From Dicyema japonicum (taxonomy: Eukaryota; Dicyemida; Rhombozoa; Dicyemidae), in contig RDEW01000020.1 in the NCBI GenBank assembly GCA_011109175.1, forward strand, positions 1,059,418-1,123,417: a DNA stretch of 64,000 bases, given 5' to 3'. The notes beneath the pieces were generated by a model, which did no database searches, was not told the DNA's origin, and worked only from the letters and a program-made list of their open reading frames with translations. Position 1 is the first letter of the stretch. Each line of letters opens with the position of its first letter. Shown piece after piece: positions 12,525-24,479 of this stretch. The position numbers and the translations under genes were made by a program.

Positions 12525-12736
12525 GATTAACCCACTAGTTGTGACTTGGGATGAAGTTGTCTCTAAATCCTTCAAAAATAATATCGATAAACTATCTGTT
12601 AGGAGCAACAAGAACATACATCCAGTCAGTTGTATTGAAAAGGGCTGTTAATAACCTGATATCTTCTTTAAATGCTGTCACGGTAAAGAACAAAAGACGT
12701 TGTGAAATGATCTCACAAATAGGATATCCACCCTAA
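12525..12736 (+). mobile_element. Family C 3' fragment
   Basis: Frames give VVTWDEVVSKSFKNNID, then after a shift RTYIQSVVLKRAVNNLISSL. This matches the end of the family C copy at 54.1 kb (AYLQSTVLKRTLESLTLEY), the region just after the PD...E nuclease domain. Only the extreme 3' end of the element is present. Confidence 0.65.
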
Positions 12737-12849
12737 GTTGTTGTCACAAGATGGGGAAGCTGGCTAAAAGTATTCAAATATTATTCCCAGAATCTTCCAG
12801 AAGTCATTAAAATTGTTTCTGAATTTGAAGGAGATGGAGTTTTAATCAA

Positions 12850-13500
12850 AACTGTTTCGATTTTAATTATTTTAGACCAGAAAACTCAGTTAATTATTCA
12901 ATTGAAAAATCTTATGAAGATCTGAACAGCATAGAATTTTCATCAGATCGGTGCAATATAAAAAATTATATTTCAAAAAAACTTAAAAAATCTGGGATAG
13001 TAAGTATTCTTGATTTTTCTTTTTTAATTTTTTCGCCAGAAATATACTCGTACCTTCAAAATCGTTGCCGAAGCTCAGCCTCAGTTGAAAGGGCGATATC
13101 TCCTTTGACGAAAATTCTTACTAAAAATCGAAACTTTAAACCTGAAAATGTTCAGGAGAATTTAATTTCGCATTACACTAAATGATTTCGTTTATTTTTC
13201 CATAATGCAATTTTTTACAATTAAAAAAATTATGCAATTTTTATTTTTAAAATTCCAATTTTCTGGTTTCCCTGCTAATTAGACTTAAATACATTTTCTA
13301 TATGACGGGAAAAGCATCACAAACAATTTTTACAGATCGTGCGTCTTTCATTTTCCTAATATACGTCCGTCTTTCATGAAACATTTGATAGAGTTTCTGT
13401 ATGTTAAAGATCACATGTTATTATGAGAGGCCTAAGACGAAATCCCATTCATAACAACAGTAAACGATACAGGATACCGAGGTCATTAAACAATACCGAG
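12850..13500. repeat. Dispersed AT-rich repeat, copy 2
   Basis: Homologous to 4630-5301 over its whole length. It lacks the internal duplication of copy 1 but carries an extra block (GAAAATGTTCAGGAGAAT, near 13145) missing from copy 1. It contains an open stretch (MRGLRRNPIHNN, then VVIHIFFES) with no family match. The right side approaches a single-N join at 13702. Confidence 0.8.
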
Positions 13501-14290
13501 GTCATCAACGTAGTCATCCACATCTTTTTTGAGTCAACTTCAATAAGTCTGATTTCACTCTTACTTCGCTCTCTGTTGAAGCGCTTAATCCATTCCAACG
13601 ACGTGTACTTAACTTCCAGATGAGCTACAAGTAAATTAAGCATCATGGAAATGAATTAACTTTAATCCAATTCAATCCCTATTAGTTGCATCAGCCAAAC
13701 CNCGTAGTAATTAAAACACATGAAGTATGGCTGGAGAAAGCCAGAATCGATTTAAAAGGCAATACAACCGACAGATTTGGTCACTTTAAGAAATACATTT
13801 TAACTAGGATTGATGTGAACGTGACTCTTCCTTGCTAATCGAGTTGATCAGTTTCATAAATTTTAGTGGTCATTCGATCAGTAATGGAGTAGACTATTTA
13901 AAAGATCTTTGCAATCCTAATTGTGTTTCTGTGATCCAAGAAGTCCTCTCAGTAGCGATGAGATAAAATTGCTTTCAGGACTCTAAAACATAAATTTCCT
14001 TTACGTGGTCGAAGGACATGAATTGGGTCACAACTTTGGCCTCGTACACGTGGATGAAATCAACTGTTTATTAATATAAGTATTTGAGAAAATATTATTT
14101 GCTATTATGTAGATCATAACAGTACTCCTTCCGTTTTGGTATATGCTTATTGTGCCTGGGAACTAAGTACCATATAATGAATTTTTTACAATATCCTCTT
14201 TTCGTGTAAAAAATTAATATTTTCAGTAAAAAAACAAAATTTAAAACATGCTCTATGTATTCAAAGTATAAAAAAATTAAATTTTTTATT
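13501..14290. other. Spacer, no gene assigned
   Basis: Apart from the single N at 13702 and an AT-rich tract at 14170-14330, nothing is recognisable. Short frames here lack family similarity. Confidence 0.35.
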
Positions 14291-14440
14291 TAAAATTAAA
14301 TATTTTATTATAAATTTCTAATTGGAGGAATAAGTTGGAAATCGTTTCGTTTCCTAAAGAAACTTGGACGCCTAGTTACACTAAAAATCCACGACGATCG
14401 TGAAACCCGGTGGTTTCTCCAGCTGATCTCTGTTGAAATC

Positions 14441-15310
14441 GTGAGAGGCAAAGCAACGTTGATAGTGTCGATCGGGACCATTATACAATCGAGAACTCAG
14501 GCTAATGACGTTCAACGTACGTGGAATATCGAAAGATTGGACAAGGAAAGTACTTGTGACGATCTCGAGAAATACAAAATATCTATTGGCTGCCTACAAG
14601 AGACGAAAATCGAAAATGAACATGAAACAACTACCGACTGATTCTCTTCCCGACTGAATGCAAGCACTCCGGCATGGGATTTGCCCTACACGTGGATTAC
14701 CTCAAAAAACTACAACGTTATTGGAGAGTCAACGACCGAATATATGTCCTACAAGTCAAACTAAATGATTTATTCCCGTCCAAGAGTCTATTAACTGTCA
14801 TAAATGTCTATGCATCACACTGCGGACGAGTAATCAAGAACCCCGGTGAGCTCGATGAATTCTACTCAGAACTATCAAGCACATACTCTAATGATGCTTT
14901 CTCGTCCCTTATCTTTGTTGCGGGAGATATGAATGCAAAGGCCGGAATGCGGATGAAACTCAAAGAATTCTCTATTGGAAGACACGGGCGTGGAAGGAGA
15001 AATCCATCTGGAGCGTCTCTGGTGAATTTCTGCGAGGCAAATAGCCTATTCCTGTGCAACACGGCCTTTACGCACTCAGCTCGCCGCAAGACGACATGGC
15101 AGGGACAAAGAAAAAACTTTGTCGGGGAGACTGTGAATATATACATCACGACGAGTACATTATCTGCCGAAAGTCTGATAAACACCTGCTAAACGATGCA
15201 CGTTCCTACCAGGGGTTTAATAATAATATAACCAGGCTAATTTTATTTCGTGTCATAGAGACAAAAAAATCTGAGTGGACTGGATGTCATATACAAACAG
15301 TTCATTAAGT
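14441..15310 (+). mobile_element. Family A fragment: APE endonuclease domain
   Basis: The plus strand encodes much of the exonuclease-endonuclease-phosphatase type endonuclease that nicks target DNA for target-primed reverse transcription: KISIGCLQETKI with the catalytic Glu (about 14570-14610), then after one stop MGFALHVDYL, LTVINVYAS, FVAGDMNAKAG (Asp-Asn motif, about 14920) and DEYIICRKSDKHLL (about 15150-15190). The C-terminal SDH motif and all of the RT are absent. Frame breaks lie at 14641 and about 15110. Confidence 0.8.
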
Positions 15311-15399
15311 CTACAATGGAACACGAATTTAATGTCAATGTCTAACCTTGCTGCAACGAGTTTGGACAAGATCTGCAAAATTCAGGTAAAGACAGCAAA

Positions 15400-15605
15400 C
15401 CTACTAAGGAAATCTTCCCATGTGGAAATCCTGCACAGAAACTTTGAAAATACAATAGAAGCGACTGGAACAGTGCCCCTGCGAAGGACTCGATTATGCG
15501 GACTCCGTCCATATCGGAAATGCGTAGAAATGCAGTCGGAACAGCGAGAAAAGATGCAAAAACTGTTGAGGAAGGCCGGAATCACTTGAATTTTGTCTCC
15601 AATAC
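15400..15605 (+). mobile_element. Family A 5'-region fragment, second piece
   Basis: NAVGTARKDAKTVEE and NHLNFV resemble NAVGTQRKDAETVEG and HLNFVI on the minus strand at 3110-3190 in the near-full-length A copy, where they lie near the 5' end of the element. Here the same block lies downstream of an endonuclease domain, so this is a rearranged or second element rather than a continuous copy. Confidence 0.55.
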
Positions 15606-16089
15606 ACAGTTTCAAAATACAGGTTTAGTACTCATAACTCCTTTTTCAAAAAAAAATTTCAACATAAAATATCATATTTTTCATTAATAATATAATTTTT
15701 ACAAATAAAAAAATTGAATAACTGATAAAAGTAAACATCGAAAAATCAAATAGCGGAGAATAACTCACATTTATTGGTAACCAAAATATTTATATTTGAC
15801 ATTTTGATAACAGCCTTCAACACCATTTGATGAATCCAATAATGTTTAATAATTGACAAAGTAAAACGAATAAATTTAGATAATATTGAAGAAAATGTAT
15901 GACAATACAACAGAAAAACACAAGAAAACACAAGAAAACAAACACCAACCACAGAAACGTGGCAATTACAAGCCAAATAAAATACTAATTTACTAATAGG
16001 TTCGCCATATTGTAACAAATTTTTAATAATAAATTTTAAATTAATATAAATTTGTCTAAATTTGTCAAAATTTGACTTTAATGAATCTA

Positions 16090-16520
16090 TCTATAATTGC
16101 GGAGAAGAACATGGGTTACTGGTATCTGGTAATATTATTATTAATTGATGCACATTGCCTTTTGGTAGGATTGGTGACGTGGCCGGAAAAACGGAATTCA
16201 TGGACTCCTTTCACAGAGACCAGCTTCATCATATCCTTTTCTCTCTTGGAACCACCACAGACTGCCGATCGACATTCGTTAAAAGAGATCGAGGAGCACA
16301 TCGCGAGATCCCAGAGGCGAGATGGAAGCTGTTTAGACATATACTTTGTCTAGACCTGAGGACCCACTCAAACGTAGATTTGGAGGATTACTTTGTAGTG
16401 GATGCTCCGCTTTTTTGAAGTCGATCTAAGACAACTTTGCCGACCATCCTTGATCAAGTATCAAATAAAGAACTAATCTGGCAGAGTTGTAGTGACCTTT
16501 TGCTACTGATGAATTACACA
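16090..16520 (+). mobile_element. Family A 3' fragment (C-terminal region)
   Basis: MDSFHRDQLHHILF, then RDGSCLD or EARWKLFRHIL depending on the frame, and VDLEDYF correspond to LDSFHRRQLRSLLG ... DARWRLFGHVL ... AMEDYF of the copy at 25.4-25.6 kb. Several substitutions and frame changes mark it as old. It is followed by KTTLPTILDQV (about 16425-16460), the RGRP-downstream segment. Confidence 0.65.
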
Positions 16521-16648
16521 ATTTTATTTAAGAGGGAGTCATCAGAAACTGTTGACAGCACATTTGAATATTATCTGAGATTGTAAAACAAACTCCTGAT
16601 AAAGTTAATCGACCAGAGATTGCTAGAGTCTGTTTTTCTATGTCACGG

Positions 16649-16818
16649 CTTCTCTGCAGAAGAGTCAGAATGGGAAGGGGAACTTCCTAACCAATCGACT
16701 TTGTTTTGCCTTGGAAAAGGACAGACTAAGCGGCTTCTCTGCAGAAGAGTCAGAATGGGGAGGGGAACTTCCTAACCAATCGACTTTGTTTTGCCTTGGA
16801 AAAGGACAGACTAAGCGG
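16649..16818. repeat. 85-bp direct tandem duplication
   Basis: CGGCTTCTCTGCAGAAGAGT ... GGACAGACTAAG occurs twice in direct succession with one or two differences. A (TAT)n run follows at about 16859-16870. Confidence 0.8.
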
Positions 16819-16899
16819 AATCCGGTCGCAAACAAAAAAGGGAATTTCGCAGTGTTTGATATTATTATTATTGTGTCAACAATGTCATTTATAATAAAT

Positions 16900-18180
16900 T
16901 TGTAAATTTAAATTTGAAATTTGTTATAGTGGGTCTTAGATTTCACGTGAAACTTTGTTCAACAATTCTAAATCAACTGCATGTGAGATTAAACGTTAAG
17001 TTTCAGGCCGAAAATAGACATGGGACATCAAACAAGTCAGAGATATCAGTAAGGTCATATTCAGAATCTAAAATGATGATTATTTTACGATCCCTACAAT
17101 CGACTCATTGTAAATTAAACTGTCGACTCCGATGTGTGATAGGTGATTCCTAGATAAGTGCAATATCCACTTTGATTCTGTCCGTGAATTGAATTTCTCT
17201 TCCGAGGTACATCCAGGTAATCCTGGATCGTCTAAGATTTGGGTACCACCCCTCAATAAAGGCGTATGTACGTAAACTGGATGATCTAAATATGTTCCTT
17301 TTGCGAACTTTCCAAGTTGAAAACAAATCACTATTTTGAATGTCCTGAATTAGTAAACGATTCGTGTACAATTTGAGGACTGAACGATCTAGGTGAGCAA
17401 CCAGTATTTGCAGCGTCCAAGGAGTGAGACCGGGATTACTTAAGGAAGTAAGTAACTAACTAACTTTAAAAATGATCCATCCATCGTAAGATCACTTAAA
17501 AATAAGTATCTCCGAAAATCACTCAACCATCAACTAATCAAATTCACTAACCAAAGGCACATCATAGAACCACTTCAAACCATCTAAGAACGGTTAGAAA
17601 ATCTAAATTCAGTCATAAAAGCAACGATGAACAAAAAAACTTTGATTCCATCAGTAGCATATGACTCACTAAGGGCATCAAAACACACCTCTTAGATAAA
17701 CAAACATATAAGAATTGTTATCCCAAGGGTCTGTAGAGTTTGATCGCAAAAATGAGAAAATCATATCTGGATAAAATATGCTTGGAATTTTTTCACATAC
17801 GATAAACCACCGGAATTCAAGATAGACGTAAAGGATCTCATGAATGCTATGACTTGGCAAATCATTTATAGCTTAGTCGCCTACATGTTGATCAATTTGA
17901 AAGTACCATCTATTTATTTTAGTCATTTGTTAATTTTAATTCCAAAGAACATAAAAATCATGAATTAATAATAAATTCAATTGTTTCATTATTTAAAATA
18001 ATTATTTAATCCAACTAATAAAATATTATTTATTCAAAATGAGATTTATTTTAAATATCATTATCTTAAAGCATCTAGTAATAATACATCAAATGATAAT
18101 GTAGTATAAATTTTGCTCGATTCTTGAACCAAAAATTTGTTCTGTTTTCTACACAAACCGTATAAATCTTTCGCCTTTTA
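16900..18180. other. AT-rich spacer, no gene assigned
   Basis: Short frames on both strands (for example 17080-17370) have no recognisable domain. Base composition is strongly AT-rich from 17900 to 18180. Confidence 0.3.
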
Positions 18181-18435
18181 CTAAAGATTTCCGTGTGTAG
18201 GGATATCAATGAATATCCGTTTTTTGTGCCTCTTTTGAGGTTTTTTAAAAAAAAATTTAATTACACCATAATATATTCTATATCTATTTAAAGATCCTTT
18301 AATCTCTATGCACATAAACAGTAAATCGTATATACGCTCCAAGGATGCATGTCCCAGTATTTTAAGGAAACGAATCGATTTACCCTTTATTCTTCCATTT
18401 GTCTCAATGAAACTAAACGTCGATGTTTTTATCAA
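18181..18435 (-). CDS. Unassigned open frame, 84 aa
   Basis: An uninterrupted minus-strand frame with coding-like composition (SFIETNGRIKGKSIRFLKIL, HASLERIYDLLF, then a Lys/Arg-rich end). I do not recognise a family. It could be one exon of a gene with tiny introns, a relic, or chance. There is no start context or flanking exon I can defend. Confidence 0.2.
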   Translation of the reverse strand: MIKTSTFSFIETNGRIKGKSIRFLKILGHASLERIYDLLFMCIEIKGSLNRYRIYYGVIKFFFKKPQKRHKKRIFIDIPTHGNL

Positions 18436-18439
18436 AATA

Positions 18440-20220
18440 AATGCAAAATTTGGCTAAAATTGTAGGATTAACGAAATAATTTTATATGAAATTAACGTCA
18501 AACATTCCACGCAATAATTCTGTTGATGGTTCTGTGCCTCGGACTTTTTTTCCAGGATGTGAAGACCATCCTTCCGCATCAGCATCTGTCTAATTTTTTG
18601 ACCACGCGTTCNGATATTAAAAGTTGATTAATCGTTACTTTCGGTCACACGGTTAAACGGCTTTAACGGTTAAATCGATTTTACGGAACGTTCTCAACCT
18701 GAAATCGTTGTCAACTGGTCACAATGATTTATTTTGTCTCATTTTGAACTTCTCAGAACAAAAGAACAACTAAAAGCAGCATTCAAACGTATGGAGATGC
18801 TGGACTCACATACATCTCTATTCCTGGTAGCGTCGGTACCCACCTTGACGATACTTTCCGCACCGGTAATCGCCACATGACAGCCTTATTGCTTTCATAC
18901 AATAACTACGTAACAACTTAGAATAACACGGTGGCTCTTTCAAAACATTAACTCGCGATCATGAGAGGTAATGCCCTTTTTTCACAAACTTCATTTGCAG
19001 ACTTATATTTAAAAAACCAACCTACTATATATGTCGATGACTGTTAAGATCCATTCGGTAAGGGATAACTCGTCTAGAAATAACATGTAATAAATATAAT
19101 TTTTCTGCATTTCATATTGGGTTTACGAGGAGTATGTGAACAAATTCCGGAACTTGCGTACATACGACGATTTGCATTTACGTGAAAACTTTTAGGGGAA
19201 GTGAGAATTCAAACAGATTTGCAAGACGTCTTTCAAAATTTCATATTCTGAACTATCTTTCACAAAACCTCTGCAAGAAACCAATACAAAAAATATATTT
19301 GAAACACGCTAGATATTTAGGGTTGCCACCATAAAAATAAAATTCTGATAATCAAAGATATTTGATTTGACCTTTTCAAAGTTAAAAAATGTAACCTTCT
19401 GTCCATTTATAACCAGTCGGCCATGTGAAATAGCTGGCCACTCTGACGGCCAGCAAAAAAGTGTTTTACTTTTTTGTACGAACAATTAATTAGGACGACG
19501 TTAAACTAAGTTGGGTAACTTGCGCAACAAAAAAATTTGCAGCAGATTCAAAGTTCAGCAATGAAATTGTAACTGGCTGTTTAAAATCATCTCCCGTTGG
19601 GTATTGCACTGGGAGTCGAAGATCTGGGTGACCACCTTGAAATGAGAAACTTACAATATCTCAGACAATTGCTTGACCTAAACCTCCCAACATTTCCATT
19701 ATTTGAGTTTACAAATCGCAGACACATATGGGGAACATTCAATGATTTTCAAAGAACACTCTAGAAGATCCCACTTCTGGTGAAAGACCAAACCTGAATC
19801 AATGTAGACTTAGTGTCTACTCGTGTCATACGAACCCTTGAAGAGAAAAAGATTAGCGCTTCAGAACTATTTCCGAGGGCCGTCAGATTTGAACTTTCTC
19901 GTTAAAGATGTGGACATCATCCGTCTATGGTTGGGAGATAAGTTCGGGATCTTCTTGATTGCCCTGTATCACCTGAGCTAGATGTCAAGGTATGGTCTCT
20001 GGGAACATCCTGCCAACTTTATCAATACTGTTGAATTCTTTCACAGCATTTACTCAACAAAAAATGCTGGAGACTCTAACTCCATGATTCGATAATCTAT
20101 TTGATGTTTTTTTAAAAATCCATCTATTATGAAGCCACTTTATTCCCGTCTCTCTTTTTTCATGTTTTACTAATTCCGACAACTCACTAATAATGGAGAA
20201 TCATTGCATCAGACAAATAT
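18440..20220. other. Spacer with weak coding relics
   Basis: One stretch (19640-20060, plus strand) shows scattered protein-like segments (LDLNLPTFPLFEFTNRRHIW, STRVIRTLEEKKISASELFP) separated by stops, suggesting an old pseudogene of unknown origin. The rest is AT-rich. A single-N join lies at 18612. Confidence 0.3.
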
Positions 20221-20770
20221 TCAAGACAACCACCGATTGAATGAATTATAGATGACATTAATTTTATGATTTTTTGGGAGAAAACAATTTGTTAACATAA
20301 AGTTGTTATGACAGATCCCCATTATGACCTGCAGGCATTGAGCCCCATGGGCGTTACCTCTCATAATCGCTAGCCCAATGTTCTTGAAAAGCCATCGCGT
20401 CATTCTGGTTCTATCTTCCGCTTCCATACAATCCGTCTGAGTAACCTGATAAAATCAGACGTGCTTGGGCCAATAACACCAGACGTCTCAACGAAGATCG
20501 GCTGAAAAAAGAGCCGATCCATGATACCGTGGTACTTCCTACTTTTTTTTATTCAGCAGTGCTCGCTGCAAAACCCGGGTGTAACAGTGACAAACAAATT
20601 ACCATTGGAGAAAGTGTCCATGCACGTTGAATTCTAAGAAGCATGATTGTTACGCCATCCAGCCTCTTGGCATCATCTCTGTCAACGCCGAAGGCTCCAG
20701 AAAGCAAGTAAACCTTGCGTCTTTATAGCTCACGTGACAGTCGCGTTTAAAGTACGTGACGAGGGAATCT
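20221..20770 (-). mobile_element. Family B 3' fragment (restriction-like C-terminus)
   Basis: The minus strand gives GVDRDDAKRLDGVTI (about 20700), FVETSGVIGPSTSDFIR (about 20480), then TRMTRWLFKNIGLAIMRGNA (20330-20410). The same order occurs in the copy at 35.0-35.4 kb (CRRDGKLLDGMTIFP, AVETSGPLAPVTLEFL, RCWLFERISLAILKGNS). Between the first two blocks the expected nuclease core is garbled. Frameshifts separate the blocks. Confidence 0.7.
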
Positions 20771-21224
20771 CCGGAGCTTCGTCTGCATGACCTTAATAAT
20801 GAAATCGTATCTTTTAAAAATATATATTATTACAGTTTATTACCATCAACTCCCATCTTTAAATTTTCCATATTATTGGAAAATATTTTAATTATTATTC
20901 AACCAAACTGCCAAAAAAATTAAATAAATTAAAAAAAATTAAAACCAAACTGCCAAGTGGCGCCAACTTTAGTGTGGTGCTATGTGACTACTTGAATTGA
21001 AGATTTTTTGTTTGTTTCTTCTGTTCCTCCTCTTCCCCTTTAGCTCCAAAGAGATTGAATTGTTAGTCTCGTCATGTGGTTCATCATCTATGGTGGCTTC
21101 TGATATAATCCTAAATAATACAAAAAAGGGACCATTAGTCAACAACCATCGCGGTCAAAGAGCCACGGCTGCCAACCTCTGTCCTAAAGGATTACAAAAA
21201 AATAGATGAACCTACTTTTATGGA

Positions 21225-22255
21225 ATGCTGATTGGGGATCTCACTTTTAGTGAGAGGCAGAAGATCATGACTATCTGCACAATCGATGTCCATACAAGGG
21301 ATGCTGTGGAGAAATTTATTCAGCAAAAAAGTTCATATTGGGCACTAACGAGTAGGTTGAGAATAGTCAAGCTTTCACATGGCTGTGCCAACTCAGACAT
21401 TGTGTGATGAAACCAAAAAGGACTGCTTCACTAAAATATGTGACGCTATCTACAGATATTCCCATGAATACTTGGGTTGTACTTCCAGATTGGTTATAAC
21501 TCCACTAACTGACCGGTTGCATCCTTTAATAGCTGAAACAACTAAGGATTTGGAGAAGTCCGTTGGAATTATGGCCTACATGTTCAACTGCTAGGAGAAC
21601 ATATGGATTATAAGGTTCAAAGACTGTTTATGAATTAGTCCGTTGTTAATATTTACAAAGGACTGGTTCAATCGGGAGCTTGGGGATGCTTTGTTGTGTT
21701 TAATAGAAAATCGGTGGAAGTATTATCAGTTGTGGTGAGGTTGATAATATTCAGGACACCAATAAGGACAAGATATTCAATTTTATGTGAACTGGGTACT
21801 ACCAACTGTTGAGATATTTATAACTATGAATGCCGGGGGCACTGAACTCCGAAAACTTGAAGGCTTTATTCAGGCATATAGTGATCTGATTTTAAGGCCA
21901 TGTGTCATCGTTGATTCCCATTTTGAGATGAATTGTGAAATTGGTGAAGGCTTATCGGATGCAGGACTTTTGGCTCATTAGCTTAAAACTCTGTACAGTT
22001 TGTGCAAGGAACTCATTTCCAAACAAGATCACTATAATTGGGGACTTCGAGTTATCAAATAAGTCCTGGTTCTCTTTAAAGAACAGATTTACAACGACCG
22101 GAAGATCAGGTAGACTAAATATTAACATTTTAGGTTCTCATGAGAGTCTTGAGGGACTTGAATATACCAAAGATAGTCACTGATGATTTTCCAATCTTTA
22201 TTGGACTAATTAGATATTTCTTCACTTCTATTTATGTCCACAGAAAACGGAATTT
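21225..22255 (+). pseudogene. Axonemal outer-arm dynein heavy chain, AAA1-region pseudogene
   Basis: Axonemal dynein heavy chains are ATPases that drive ciliary beating. The plus strand follows the family from before AAA1 to the AAA1-AAA2 linker: [121 protein letters not shown] and EDQV-like remnants. Damage is decisive. The segment with the P-loop (Walker A) is deleted, so LTDR runs almost straight into ETTKDL. The Walker B Asp-Glu of GCFDEFNR is replaced by Val-Val. MNPGYAG is shortened to MNAGG, and TAG/TAA stops and one-base shifts occur. Two intron-like inserts (21331-21355, 25 nt; 21615-21638, 24 nt) interrupt conserved blocks, so the copy derives from DNA and not from a processed transcript. 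Confidence 0.88.
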
Positions 22256-22894
22256 AGAATTTGAGCAGAACATTTGAAAGGCTACCTCCTGACCTGATGC
22301 TGTGTGGTTCGTGGTGAATAAAATTGTAATGGTGTGCATAATGCTTATCTCTGAAATCTACTAACCATACGCGGGAGACACATAGTCCTAACAAGGAAGT
22401 AAAAGTGCTCCGTCTCAAGAGAACTGTTCTTTTGCAGTCAATCGAAGGTGGTACCCGCGCAGTCATTAGGGTATTTTCTTCAAGTGAACTTCTAAAACCG
22501 ACTCCCGAAGCCTACAACATTTTGTTGAACAAGCACTCTCTCACGTCACAGCCAACTATCAATTGCTCCTCCAGCCGGATTGAATCCCCATGAATGCATC
22601 AACGATAAGGTTCTGGCGTGCTAGACCGAATGAGACCTGGCCATCTGAAAGATCTAACTTCTTTGTCAGAAAAAGACCTGTAACTTCGTCCTAAGAATTC
22701 AATTACCTACTTATGAACTGGATTCTGTCTGGAGTACTTACTGAAGTTGTCCGCCATGTTCTGTTTTTTACTAACTTGATAGCCTTCAATAAGAAAGGCG
22801 AAGGAGTACGACCGGATGTGGTTGGGTTTATCTCCAGAAGGCTGGCTGTTAAAATTGTTTCCAGACATTCTACTCGTCACACAAGATACTCCCT
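22256..22894 (+). mobile_element. Family B fragment (RT N-terminal part), cut by a gap
   Basis: VLRLKRTVLLQSIEGGTRAV, YNILLNKHSL, DRMRPGHLKDLTSLSEKDL, VVRHVLFFTNLIAFNKK and GFISRRLAVKIVSRH match, block for block, the copy at 33.0-33.5 kb. Stops and frame changes are frequent. The palm with the catalytic Asp residues would lie inside the N run. Confidence 0.75.
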
Positions 22895-23224
22895 NNNNNN
22901 NNNNNNNNNNNNNNNNNNNNNNNNNNNNNNNNNNNNNNNNNNNNNNNNNNNNNNNNNNNNNNNNNNNNNNNNNNNNNNNNNNNNNNNNNNNNNNNNNNNN
23001 NNNNNNNNNNNNNNNNNNNNNNNNNNNNNNNNNNNNNNNNNNNNNNNNNNNNNNNNNNNNNNNNNNNNNNNNNNNNNNNNNNNNNNNNNNNNNNNNNNNN
23101 NNNNNNNNNNNNNNNNNNNNNNNNNNNNNNNNNNNNNNNNNNNNNNNNNNNNNNNNNNNNNNNNNNNNNNNNNNNNNNNNNNNNNNNNNNNNNNNNNNNN
23201 NNNNNNNNNNNNNNNNNNNNNNNN
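22895..23224. other. Assembly gap (330 N)
   Basis: Run of N. It hides the continuation of the family B element and the outer end of the left inverted-repeat arm. Confidence 1.
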
Positions 23225-23747
23225 ACATGATTTATCAACAAAAATATGAATTTATCAAGTATTACGAAGTTCTTCAAGTAATGATCTTATATCTTGTGCT
23301 ATTTCATCGGATTGTCTTAAGTTTTCTTCCTAAAATATAATGTAAAAATACATAATCCCTGTGAAGATCTGCTAAAAGTCCATAGTAGCTATCTTTAATA
23401 TAAAAAACATATACCCGTTAGCTCTAAGTTACTTTTGTCACTAACTTCCAATAAAAAGTCTATCTCTCTAATCTCCATTTGTATTTCAAAAATATATTGA
23501 GTTATTTGCAGATATTCATCTACCAATATCCATAGTCGATTATTCTCATGGTGATGGTTTGACGAGTTCATTCTTCTTAATTTACAAAATGTTACGTTTA
23601 ATTATCGCTCATAACCATTTATATATTATTTGCAAGGTCATAATTGTAATCATAATATCTTAGTAGACGTAATTTATTTTAACAATTTTGTCATATTTTA
23701 GATTATCTGTTGGCGAAGGAACAACTCGTCTATGTAGTTTGGAAAAA
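23225..23747. repeat. Left arm of a 523-bp inverted duplication
   Basis: Reverse complement of 26587-27109 with only a handful of substitutions over 523 bp. The inner boundary is sharp (23747/26587); the outer boundary is hidden by the N gap. It contains a complete small gene. The arms are separated by about 2.84 kb of SINE and nested retroelement DNA. Confidence 0.92.
23255..23571 (-). CDS. Small coiled-coil protein, copy 1 (three exons)
   Basis: Same gene as 26763-27079 in inverted orientation, with identical total length (317 nt) and the same two 22-nt introns. Compared with the other copy it differs by a few substitutions: LELT instead of LELM before intron 1, and QSDEIA instead of QSNEIS in exon 3. 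Neither copy has a stop or frameshift, so both look intact. The product is about 90 residues, acidic and helical, with heptad-like Leu/Ile spacing (WILVDEYLQITQYIF, then SLLEELRNT at the C-terminus). I do not recognise the family. Confidence 0.55.
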
Positions 23748-23749
23748 TT

Positions 23750-24130
23750 ATATTTGTTACATGTTATTTCGTGATTTTTGTGTTAAAACGATATTTTCTA
23801 GACATTTAATTTATGAGATTTTTTGACATGCGAGATGTCCATAGCCGATTGTAATTATAATATTAATTAAAGGATATAGTTTTTCCAAGCTATTAAAAAA
23901 TTTTCGATACTTGACTCGTTATAATAATCTTTCTTTAATGTTTTATTTTAATCTAACTACAATATTACGACATTAATATAAACTTGACTAAAATAATCTA
24001 TTTATAGATAAACATTCTGAAATTAAGACTTGACATTTTATTTTAATATGATTTTCTGATAAGATTTATTTTTAATGATGGTTTTTGAGATTATAAGACG
24101 TAAATAAAGAGAGACATTTCGTTCTAAATA
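23750..24130. other. AT-rich spacer
   Basis: No gene seen. It ends in a (TAA)n run at about 24128-24142 that resembles retroposon tails in this window. Confidence 0.4.
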
Positions 24131-24149
24131 ATAATAATAATAGCAACAC

Positions 24150-24405
24150 CAGAGACCACGGTTACACAAACTAACTAATCACGTGATCCCAGCACGCTCT
24201 AGCAGAGACCTTATCTTTGCCCGATGCTCCTCCCTCGCTCTCTCCCACTCCACTGGAGGGGTTTCAACAACTGCAACTATGGACGTTTTTTACCTTTTAT
24301 GTTGATTCCGGATGGACTCTGTAGAAGTGGAAACTGGATACACTTAATTAGTTGTTTACTTTAACTTATTTCTCGATGTATCCGGGGTTAATAAATAAAT
24401 GTAAA
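24150..24405 (+). repeat. SINE-like element, copy 2
   Basis: Its 3' two thirds match 6355-6530. Its 5' part (GTGATCCCAGCACGCTCTAG, then ACCTTATCTTTGCCCGATGCTC) resembles the head at 40669-40710, which carries a tRNA-like A box. It ends GGGGTTAATAAATAAA. This links the two partial copies into one tRNA-derived type of retroposon. Confidence 0.6.
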
Positions 24406-24479
24406 CCTCACTATCTTGGATGCGAGATCACTATCTGTACCTAAACACAACCTTAACTACACCAGGGGACATGCCAGGT

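Noticed and set aside
15746-16018. 90-codon minus-strand frame with hydrophobic segments
   Set aside because: AT-rich sequence with a simple CACAAGAAAA repeat produces Phe/Leu/Cys-rich text; no family, start context or exon support.
22713-23340. Open frames running through the N block
   Set aside because: Most of their length is N; only the flanks (family B text and the inverted-repeat arm) carry information.
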